Source: Bacteroidales bacterium UBA5621
GTDB taxonomy: Bacteria > Bacteroidota > Bacteroidia > Bacteroidales > VadinHA17
Direction of reading: 5' to 3'
NCBI GenBank assembly: GCA_002424525.1
Contig: DIKJ01000103.1
Location: 1-6,053 of the forward strand
Length of the DNA: 6,053 nt
Both the position numbers and the translations under genes were made by a program. Positions 1-6,053 of this stretch are shown piece after piece (the stretch's first letter is position 1; every line of letters starts with the position of its first letter). The notes below the pieces were generated by a model. It worked only from the letters and a program-made list of their open reading frames with translations. It had not been told where the DNA came from and made no database searches.

Positions 1-735
1 AATCCGGTCAGGACGCAGATGGTCACCAGCTGGCTTGAGATCGTCAAAACCGGAGAGACGATAGAAGGCATCCTGCTATCACCCCGGCGTACCGGTCTTG
101 GGGTGGACACGACTGAGTTTACAGGGGTAAAACTTCCGCCCGTACCGCCGGCTCCCGATCTGGCCAGCCTTAAGTTCGGTACGCCAATCAACCTTTTTAA
201 CGGAAAGGACCTTGCAGGCTGGAGGCTTATCAACGAGAAGCAGACCAACGGATTCAAGGTGATTGACGGGACTCTTGTTAATGACCCTGTTCAGCCTGAA
301 GGCGGGCCACGGGTAAGTTTCGGGAACCTCCGCACCGAACAGGAATTTGAGGATTTCAACCTGAAACTCGAGGTTAATATTCCGGCAGGCAGTAACAGCG
401 GCGTCTATCTCCGCGGTATGTACGAAATACAGGTGGTTGATTCTTACAAGAGAAATCTCGATCCGCACAACATGGGTGCTGTATATAGCCGTATAAAGCC
501 AACGGTTGCTGCTGAAAAGCCTGCAGGAGAATGGCAGACAATGGATATGACCCTGTCTAACAGGCATATAACTGTAATCCTGAACGGTATAAAAATAATT
601 GACAACCAGCCTGTTTATGGTCCAACCGGAGGTGCAATGAAATCAGATGTATTTGCTGCCGGCCCAATCTACCTGCAGGGAGATCATGGTAAGGTAGCCT
701 ACAGGAATATCGTGCTCACTCCGATCGTTAAATAG
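1..735 (+). CDS. DUF1080 / 3-keto-disaccharide hydrolase-family protein, 5'-truncated by the window
   Basis: The reading frame is open from base 1 to the TAG at 733-735 and gives 244 visible residues. The N-terminus lies upstream of the window: the first in-frame ATG (base 19) is not followed by a signal peptide and falls inside what looks like the end of another domain (about visible residues 1-50, with a Pro-rich linker PPVPPAP). The DUF1080 (PF06439) domain runs from about residue 61 to 243. It shows the hallmark LFNGKDLAGW (65-74), GSNSGVYLRG (130-139), YEIQVVD (141-147) and GPIYLQGDHG (221-230). The family has a concanavalin-like beta-sandwich; characterised members act on 3-keto-glycosides made by sugar oxidation, and many are exported. 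Substrate and catalytic residues here cannot be assigned. The gene ends 4 bases before the next start, so co-transcription is likely. Family call is secure; enzymatic activity is inferred from the family only. Confidence 0.93.
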   Translation, partial: NPVRTQMVTSWLEIVKTGETIEGILLSPRRTGLGVDTTEFTGVKLPPVPPAPDLASLKFGTPINLFNGKDLAGWRLINEKQTNGFKVIDGTLVNDPVQPEGGPRVSFGNLRTEQEFEDFNLKLEVNIPAGSNSGVYLRGMYEIQVVDSYKRNLDPHNMGAVYSRIKPTVAAEKPAGEWQTMDMTLSNRHITVILNGIKIIDNQPVYGPTGGAMKSDVFAAGPIYLQGDHGKVAYRNIVLTPIVK

Positions 736-739
736 CGGA

Positions 740-1462
740 ATGACGAACAATGCTTTATATTACCTGAAATATATTTTTTTATTTATCGCATGTTGCGGCA
801 CTCTGACGGTATCCCCTCAGGGTGCCCCAACAAAAACAAGTGGCAATCCTGGTGAGGCAACCGGTTACCTTCCTTTGCTGAACGGCAGGATATGGTATAA
901 CCGGTATTCTAAAGTGCAGGGCACTCCGTATTTCCTGTCTGATCAATTCCTGAAAGGGTCAGTTTCATTCAATGGAATAAAATACTATGACCTTGACCTG
1001 AAATATGATATTTACAACGACGAACTTATCCTCCGGATTGAAAACAGGCCGATAATAATATTGAATAAGGAGATGGTCGATCACTTTGATCTTTTTTCCG
1101 GAGAAAGGATACATCATTTTATTAACACCGGCAACGATACTTCGTCGATTCTGAGCGGGTATGTGAACCTGCTTTATAACGGACCCTCTGCCCTGTTCGT
1201 GAAATATTCAGCAATTATTTTTCCGCTCGGGGCCGATGGCAGGTATGACCTCTTCAGTCAGGCTCACCGCGTATTCGTCAGAACCGGTACGGAAATAGTC
1301 CCTGTCAGAAGAAAAAGAGGTCTGATGAACCTGACCGGGCCATGGAGGAAAGAAACAAAGGACCACCTTCGGAGAAGCCATCAAAGGATCATCCGGAAAG
1401 AACCTTCCACATTTGTACCCCTCCTTGAATACCTTGACGCTAAAAATAATGTCACAAAGTGA
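740..1462 (+). CDS. Exported protein of unknown function, coupled to the downstream TonB-dependent receptor
   Basis: A 240-residue protein starting at ATG 740; the next Met is residue 112, so this start is the only sensible one. A short purine run (GGA) directly abuts the start. Residues 11-18 form a hydrophobic signal-peptide core followed by C18-C19. FIAC is a poor lipobox, so cleavage by signal peptidase I near residues 25-29 is as plausible as lipidation. The mature part is rich in aromatic residues and looks beta-stranded: LLNGRIWYNRY (46-56), GTPYF (61-65), then YYDLDLKYDIYNDEL (82-96). The tail is strongly basic (RRKR at 190-193, many Arg/Lys to 220) and ends with FVPLLEYLD (225-233). 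I recall a similar pattern (small protein with a Y.d..l.YD.Y.del core and a basic helical tail) in other Bacteroidota genomes but cannot name a family. The stop overlaps the receptor start, which suggests a role in the same envelope system. Function unknown. Confidence 0.85.
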   Translation: MTNNALYYLKYIFLFIACCGTLTVSPQGAPTKTSGNPGEATGYLPLLNGRIWYNRYSKVQGTPYFLSDQFLKGSVSFNGIKYYDLDLKYDIYNDELILRIENRPIIILNKEMVDHFDLFSGERIHHFINTGNDTSSILSGYVNLLYNGPSALFVKYSAIIFPLGADGRYDLFSQAHRVFVRTGTEIVPVRRKRGLMNLTGPWRKETKDHLRRSHQRIIRKEPSTFVPLLEYLDAKNNVTK

Positions 1463-1464
1463 TG
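1460..1464 (+). other. TGATG stop/start overlap (translational coupling junction)
   Basis: The TGA stop (1460-1462) of the 240-residue protein shares its last A with the ATG (1462-1464) of the receptor. Such overlaps usually allow terminating ribosomes to restart on the next gene. An in-frame GTG at 1459 would add one residue to the receptor, but the ATG is the more natural start. Coupling itself is inferred from the arrangement. Confidence 0.75.
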
Positions 1465-4194
1465 AAAATAAAGAGTTTCATTGCCTGCGTAATATTGCTG
1501 ACCGCCACTCCGGCCTTCTCCCAGGAGAATTACCGGATCGATTGGGAATATCGCGGAAACTCTTTTGAGGAGTTTGTTATGCAGGTTGAGGCGGCTTACC
1601 CCGTCAGGTTTTTCTACAGGGATGAGTGGATCAGCAACCTGACACCCGGCGATTACGGGAACAAACAATTTCTTTTTGAAATACTCGATACGCTCTTCAG
1701 TGGCAGGCAGATACATTATTACCACGAGAAGCCGGACAGGATCATCCTCACCAGATACTATGCAATAAAGCTGGACGGGGATATTCCGGTTGAGGAATTA
1801 AATTATATACCCGGGCTTGATTATTCGGAGGTTGCAGAGTCCGGAGCTCCTGCCGGAAACATTGTAATAGACTTAGGCAAGGCTTCTGACAGGGACCTTC
1901 CGGGAAGAGTCACCATCTCAGGCTATATAAGAAATCAGGATACAAGGGAGGTTGTGCCTGGCGTTACCGTTTACATACCAAAAATCTCTGCTGGCACAAT
2001 CTCAAATGCTTACGGTTTTTATTCTTTAAGCATTCCCCGCGGAACTTATTCCGTAATGTTCACTTTTATCGGGATGAAGGAAAAAATTATTGATCTCAAT
2101 CTGTACGGCCCGGGTGAACTTGATGTTGAGATGAGGGGCATGCTGATCCCCCTGCGCGAGGCTGTCATTACCGCTGATAAAAGCGTGACTTTTCAGAGGC
2201 ACGAAGCCGGTATGGAGAAGATCAACATTACAACTTTCCGCCTCTCACCCACATCGCTGGGTGAAGCGGATATAATGAAGAGCATGCTTCAGGTAACCGG
2301 CGTGCAGTCGGTGGGAGAGGGTTCAGCCGGTTTTAACGTCAGAGGCGGATCGGCGGATCAGAACCTGATCCTTCTCTACGGGGCACCGGTATATAATACT
2401 TCCCACTTCTTCGGCTTCTTTTCCGCTGTCAATCCCGATATAATACGGGATGTGACTCTCTATAAAGGCGCGATTCCCGCCAGGTACGGAGGAAGACTGG
2501 CATCCGTTCTAGATATCACTCCAAGGGATGGTAACCGTAGAGAATTCAAGGGAAACGCAGGGATAAGTCCTGTAACCACCCACTTTGTTGCTGAAGGCCC
2601 GGTAAAGCGGGATACCCTGTTCTACCTCATTGCCGGCAGGGTGACCTATTCCGACTGGCTGCTCAAAGTGATTAATAACTCGGCACTGAACAACAGTAAC
2701 GCATTCTTTACCGATTTTAATACAAGAATAACCTATGAGCCAGACAGATATAATAAAATAGATTTTTCAGCATATTACAGTTACGATTCATTCAGGTTCA
2801 ATTCTGACACAACATACAAGTATGAGAATATGATCGCTTCACTCCGGTGGCGCCATTTTTTCAGCAACCGTTTATTCAGCAATCTGACAATCACTAACAG
2901 TTATTATGACTACGACATTTCAAGCTTCAGGAGCCCTCCCGAAGCATTTGTATTATCCCACACGATAAACAGTTCAGGGATAAGGGCTGATTTTACATGG
3001 CTTCCCGGAAGGCATGAATTCAATTTCGGAGCCGATATGGCCACTTACAGTATACTGCCCGGCAAGTTTCTGCCTGGCCTTGACTCCTCAATAGTCACTC
3101 CAAAATCAATCGAGAAACAGAGAGCGCTGGAAACAGCTCTCTATCTTGAAGACAATTTTCCCGTAACTGATTATTTATCTATAAACGCAGGACTGAGATT
3201 TGTTACCTTCCTTGCCCTCGGGCCCCAGACTCTCCTCACCTACGATCCTTTTTATCCCAGGGGTGTTTCCACAGTAACCGATACAATTGTTTTCGGAAAG
3301 GCAGGTGCCTATAAGACTTATGCAGGTCCTGAGCTCAGGCTATCGGCAATCTTAAGGACCGGTCAGCACAGTACCGCAAAACTGACTTACAGCCACACGC
3401 GGCAATACCTCCATCTTTTATCCAACACAATCTCTATCTCACCAAGCGATATCTGGAAGCTGAGCGACTATCATATCAAGCCACAGTCAGGAGACCAGTT
3501 TGCAGCTGGATACTACAGAATGTTCAACCAGGATAAAATTGAGGTGTCGGGAGAGGCCTATTATAAGAAGATCAAGAACATGATCGATTTTAAGGGTGGT
3601 ACACGACTGGTGATGAATGAGTTCATTGAAAGAGACCTGATAAACGTCGATGGCAAGGCTTACGGACTTGAATTGCAGGTAAGGAAACCTGAAGGCCGGA
3701 TCAGGTGGAGCCTTGGATATACCTGGTCCAGGGTGCTTATCAGGAGCACGGGTACCTTCGCTGAGGAAAGTATTAACAGAGGTGAATGGTTTCCGGCTGA
3801 TTTTGACAGGCCCCATGACCTTATTTTAACTTTCAATTATTTGCATACCAGACGAATGAGTTTCTCCGCCAACTACACATACAGCTCGGGCCGGCCGGTC
3901 ACTTACCCTCTTTCGTCATACAAAATCGGAGACGTCATTCTCACCCATTATTCCGACAGGAACAAATACCGGATCCCTGCCTATTCGAGACTCGATATCT
4001 CCTTTAAGGTCAGTGGTGACCTTAAGGTTAAGAAGATTGCACACCCTCACTGGATATTTTCCCTGTATAACCTCACAGGAAGACAGAATGTATATTCGGT
4101 TTACTTTAAAAATGAGAAGAATACTGTTAAGGGATACTATCTATCCGTTTTTGGCAGGCCAATACCATCGGTATCATTCAATTTTGACTTTTAA
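1462..4194 (+). CDS. TonB-dependent outer-membrane receptor with STN-like and carboxypeptidase-regulatory-like N-terminal domains
   Basis: A 910-residue outer-membrane transporter that would import an unknown ligand using TonB/ExbBD energy. Domains in order: signal peptide 1-20 (cleavage after AFS, before Q21); STN-like domain about 24-105, ending in a hydrophobic RIILTR strand; linker 106-149; carboxypeptidase-regulatory-like beta-sandwich about 150-220 (PGVTVYIP, NAYGFYSL, PRGTYSV, FIGM); plug domain about 254-355 with FNVRGGSADQN (291-301) and a YGGRLASVLDI segment; then the barrel to F910. Barrel landmarks of this Bacteroidota subfamily are VTYSDWLL (394-401), DFDRPHDL (780-787), SGRP (809-812) and RN.YRIPAYSRLDIS from 833. 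The C-terminus ends in phenylalanine (FNFDF), as expected for BAM-dependent insertion. I did not recognise a TonB box. No SusD gene follows; a DUF4249 lipoprotein starts 6 bases downstream instead. Length is normal and no lesion is seen. Family call is secure; the substrate is unknown. Confidence 0.96.
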   Translation: MKIKSFIACVILLTATPAFSQENYRIDWEYRGNSFEEFVMQVEAAYPVRFFYRDEWISNLTPGDYGNKQFLFEILDTLFSGRQIHYYHEKPDRIILTRYYAIKLDGDIPVEELNYIPGLDYSEVAESGAPAGNIVIDLGKASDRDLPGRVTISGYIRNQDTREVVPGVTVYIPKISAGTISNAYGFYSLSIPRGTYSVMFTFIGMKEKIIDLNLYGPGELDVEMRGMLIPLREAVITADKSVTFQRHEAGMEKINITTFRLSPTSLGEADIMKSMLQVTGVQSVGEGSAGFNVRGGSADQNLILLYGAPVYNTSHFFGFFSAVNPDIIRDVTLYKGAIPARYGGRLASVLDITPRDGNRREFKGNAGISPVTTHFVAEGPVKRDTLFYLIAGRVTYSDWLLKVINNSALNNSNAFFTDFNTRITYEPDRYNKIDFSAYYSYDSFRFNSDTTYKYENMIASLRWRHFFSNRLFSNLTITNSYYDYDISSFRSPPEAFVLSHTINSSGIRADFTWLPGRHEFNFGADMATYSILPGKFLPGLDSSIVTPKSIEKQRALETALYLEDNFPVTDYLSINAGLRFVTFLALGPQTLLTYDPFYPRGVSTVTDTIVFGKAGAYKTYAGPELRLSAILRTGQHSTAKLTYSHTRQYLHLLSNTISISPSDIWKLSDYHIKPQSGDQFAAGYYRMFNQDKIEVSGEAYYKKIKNMIDFKGGTRLVMNEFIERDLINVDGKAYGLELQVRKPEGRIRWSLGYTWSRVLIRSTGTFAEESINRGEWFPADFDRPHDLILTFNYLHTRRMSFSANYTYSSGRPVTYPLSSYKIGDVILTHYSDRNKYRIPAYSRLDISFKVSGDLKVKKIAHPHWIFSLYNLTGRQNVYSVYFKNEKNTVKGYYLSVFGRPIPSVSFNFDF

Positions 4195-4200
4195 ACGACC

Positions 4201-5316
4201 ATGAAACCTGAGACGGTCATACGAACAATAACCTTTCTCCTCATGCTTGCCGGCTGCACCATCGAGTTTAAGCCTGAGATCATGGAGGATAAAGAACTTC
4301 TTGTTGTGTCAGGGCTTATCACCGATCAGGCGGTCTCAAACAGAGTGGTCCTTTCGAGGTCCACCCCCATCGGTAACCAGATAATATCCAATGCTGTGAC
4401 CGGCGCTTTTGTGACAATTACCGACGAATCCGGATTTGTAACAACATTAATTGAGACTTCCCCCGGAGTTTATTCAACCGACTCATCAGCTTTCCGCGGG
4501 AGGATTGGCGGAAGCTATGCGCTGAACATAATAGCTGACGGAGAGAGTTATGAGACCGGTTTTGTGGAAATGAAACCGGTACCCGAAATCGGCTCGTTAT
4601 ACTATGAAAAAGTCGTAATCACTCCTTCGACCGACAGCTCAAGGATAGATGAAGGTTGCAGAATATATCTCGACAGTTATGATCCGACCGGGAAATGCCT
4701 CTTTTTCAGGTGGAGTTTTGTGGAAACATGGGAGTATCATATTCCTTATCCTGTAGTAAACAGTATATGCTGGGCGACTGAACGGTCTGGCAGGATACTG
4801 ATAAAAAATACTGCAGTATATAACCATGCCCGGGTATCAAAGCTTCCCGTGACATTCATTACCAACAGAACGACCAGACTGCAGGTCAAATACAGCATAC
4901 TTGTGAATCAGTACTCAGTAAATGAATCTGAATACAGATTCTGGGAGAAGTTACAGAATATCAATGAGAACGTCGGGGGCCTTTACGACATGACACCCAT
5001 GGCGATCGACGGAAACATAAGATGCACTTCCAGCCCGGGAGAGACCGTCCTGGGATATTTCAGCGTGTCGGCAGTAGCAGAGAAAAGGCTTTTTGTAAAA
5101 GATCAGTTCCTGGGACAACCCCACTTTTATACCTATTGCATCACCGATACTTTAACGGGCTTTCTTCCGGAAGAGGGCCTTAACAGGAGTTACTGGGTAC
5201 TTGAGGATAACGCTAACGAAATACCTCCCTGGTGGGTAATCACAACATACAGGGAGTGTGCCGATTGCGTAACTGATGCGGAGAGGATAAAGCCGGATTA
5301 CTGGGACGATTTCTGA
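4201..5316 (+). CDS. DUF4249-family outer-membrane lipoprotein, probable partner of the receptor
   Basis: A 371-residue lipoprotein. The start at ATG 4201 places a signal peptide directly before a good lipobox, LAGC, with lipidated C19. Residues 20-26 (TIEFKPE) contain charges but no clear match to published Bacteroidota surface-export signals, so surface exposure is plausible, not shown. The DUF4249 (PF14054) pattern is clear: LLVVSGLITD (33-42) and a VVLSRS strand, an N-terminal beta-sandwich to about residue 120, VLGYFSVSAV (283-292), and the C-terminal C..C pair (C353, C356) followed by KPDYW (364-368). Besides C19 there are seven cysteines (153, 166, 190, 275, 313, 353, 356). The glycine pair I expect after the C-terminal CxxC in this family is absent here (VTDAERI instead). 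No Shine-Dalgarno sequence is visible. The family has no established function that I know of. Its position directly after a TonB-dependent receptor suggests a ligand-capturing or lid role like SusD, by analogy only. Confidence 0.92.
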   Translation: MKPETVIRTITFLLMLAGCTIEFKPEIMEDKELLVVSGLITDQAVSNRVVLSRSTPIGNQIISNAVTGAFVTITDESGFVTTLIETSPGVYSTDSSAFRGRIGGSYALNIIADGESYETGFVEMKPVPEIGSLYYEKVVITPSTDSSRIDEGCRIYLDSYDPTGKCLFFRWSFVETWEYHIPYPVVNSICWATERSGRILIKNTAVYNHARVSKLPVTFITNRTTRLQVKYSILVNQYSVNESEYRFWEKLQNINENVGGLYDMTPMAIDGNIRCTSSPGETVLGYFSVSAVAEKRLFVKDQFLGQPHFYTYCITDTLTGFLPEEGLNRSYWVLEDNANEIPPWWVITTYRECADCVTDAERIKPDYWDDF

Positions 5317-5327
5317 TAAAACCCGAA

Positions 5328-6053
5328 ATGAAAAGAATTTTCAGATATCTTTTGTTGATAATTTTACCGGGCTTTTCCATGATTCTTGCGGAAGCACAGG
5401 TCATTACCTCATCTGACCTTAGAGTGCGGCTGAAACAATATCTTGAGGCATCTCCCCGGGAAGAGCTCTGGCTCCATGCCGACCGGAGCAGATACATTGC
5501 CGGGGAGGATATCTGGTTCAGCATCTATGCGATAAACAGGCAAACCGGAAGAGTATCCGGACAGAGCGCCATCGCATATGTTGAGCTTTTAAATCCATGG
5601 AACATTCCGGTGATTCAAAAACGGTTCAGGCTTGAGGGAGGCAGGGGTGAGGGCAGCTTCCTGCTGCCTGATTCATTAAGCTCAGGTTCCTATACCATCA
5701 GGGCATATACCCGGTGGATGAAGAATTATCTGCCGGAAAACTGTTACATGCAGGATGTGGATGTTTACAACCCGTTTAAAAATTCATATTTCCAACGGCG
5801 GACCAGTTTTTCCGCGACCGGGAGTTACTCCTTAAATATAGGCTTTTATCCCGAGGGAGGGTTACTCCTGGACGGTGTGATCAACAAGGTAGCGGTGCGT
5901 TGTTTCATCAATAATGGGGCCGGTGTGGAATATTCAGGAATAATAAGAGATATTGAGGGAGACTCGGTTACACTGTTCCGGACAGATGCAACAGGCTACG
6001 GTTCATTTTTTATCACACCCGAAAAGGGAAAAAATTATTCCGTCACGTCAGAA
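5328..6053 (+). CDS. MG2-domain (alpha-2-macroglobulin-like) secreted protein, 3'-truncated by the window
   Basis: The frame is open from ATG 5328 to the last base, exactly 242 codons, with no stop; the gene continues to the right. Residues 1-23 form a signal peptide (hydrophobic 8-20, AEA cleavage site before Q24). Residues 46-64 carry the signature of Bacteroidota MG2 proteins, ELWLHADRS followed by YIAGEDIWF. The MG2-like beta-sandwich extends to about residue 148 and includes GSYTIRAYTRWM (120-131). A second macroglobulin-type domain begins near FYPEGG (173-178) and holds an ATGYGSF segment. Full-length relatives are, from memory, usually several hundred residues longer. No thioester motif is visible, but the region that could hold one is outside the window. 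The start lies 11 bases after the DUF4249 stop. By family it is a periplasmic or surface protein; its role beside the receptor is unknown, perhaps binding or presenting a protein or peptide ligand. Confidence 0.85.
   Translation, partial: MKRIFRYLLLIILPGFSMILAEAQVITSSDLRVRLKQYLEASPREELWLHADRSRYIAGEDIWFSIYAINRQTGRVSGQSAIAYVELLNPWNIPVIQKRFRLEGGRGEGSFLLPDSLSSGSYTIRAYTRWMKNYLPENCYMQDVDVYNPFKNSYFQRRTSFSATGSYSLNIGFYPEGGLLLDGVINKVAVRCFINNGAGVEYSGIIRDIEGDSVTLFRTDATGYGSFFITPEKGKNYSVTSE

Noticed and set aside
79..567. Open frame of 162 codons on the - strand.
   Set aside because: It lies wholly antisense to the DUF1080 gene, whose domain motifs are clear, and its own translation shows no recognisable motif.
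750..795. AT-rich stretch after the start of the 240-residue protein that might be a promoter.
   Set aside because: The AT richness is explained by the codons of the hydrophobic signal peptide, and I found no TAnnTTTG -7 element with a TTTG -33 partner there.
785..799. Cys-Cys at residues 18-19 of the 240-residue protein as a lipobox.
   Set aside because: FIAC has phenylalanine at -3 and isoleucine at -2, a poor lipobox, so lipoprotein status is left open rather than called.
1381..1725. Open frame of 114 codons on the - strand across the junction of the exported protein and the receptor.
   Set aside because: It covers the coupled TGATG junction of two well-supported + strand genes and has no signal peptide or family features.
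4808..4819. 12-bp perfect palindrome ATACTGCAGTAT, which could look like an operator.
   Set aside because: It lies mid-gene in the DUF4249 coding region, far from any start, and about one such palindrome is expected by chance.
4924..4941. Perfect 7-bp inverted repeat with a 4-base loop (GAATCTG-AATA-CAGATTC).
   Set aside because: It sits inside the DUF4249 coding region with no T-run after it. One or two such hairpins are expected by chance in 6 kb.
5240..5524. Open frame of 94 codons on the - strand.
   Set aside because: It is antisense to the end of the DUF4249 gene and the start of the MG2 gene, both well supported.

Overview
This window looks like chromosomal DNA from a member of the Bacteroidota, most likely an environmental or gut Bacteroidales-type lineage. 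The reasons are a TonB-dependent receptor with an N-terminal STN-like domain and a carboxypeptidase-regulatory-like domain, a DUF4249 lipoprotein, an MG2-type secreted protein of the LHxDR...GE.IWF kind, and starts that mostly lack a Shine-Dalgarno sequence. Lineage below phylum is inference. Base composition and codon use look even from gene to gene, with no sign of a recent insertion.

Layout: five genes, all on the + strand, are packed almost without gaps. (1) Bases 1-735 hold the 3' part of a DUF1080 (3-keto-disaccharide hydrolase family) protein. (2) 740-1462 encodes a 240-residue exported protein of unknown function. (3) 1462-4194 encodes a 910-residue TonB-dependent outer-membrane receptor. 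(4) 4201-5316 encodes a 371-residue DUF4249 lipoprotein. (5) 5328 to the window end holds the first 242 codons of an MG2-domain (macroglobulin-like) secreted protein. The four junctions are a 4-base gap, a 1-base stop/start overlap (TGATG), a 6-base gap and an 11-base gap, so only 21 bases of the window are non-coding. No stretch is long enough for an internal promoter or terminator outside coding sequence. The promoter must lie upstream, and the transcript probably continues past the right edge.

How the parts may work together: all products visible from their N-terminus carry export signals, so this is an envelope operon. The receptor with the DUF4249 lipoprotein directly downstream resembles the SusC/SusD arrangement, but SusD is replaced by an uncharacterised family. 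The MG2 protein and the unknown 240-residue protein would be accessory envelope components. The DUF1080 enzyme could link the locus to (oxidised) glycosides, but it may simply be a co-transcribed neighbour. The substrate cannot be read from the sequence. No RNA genes, mobile elements, CRISPR arrays or significant repeats were seen.
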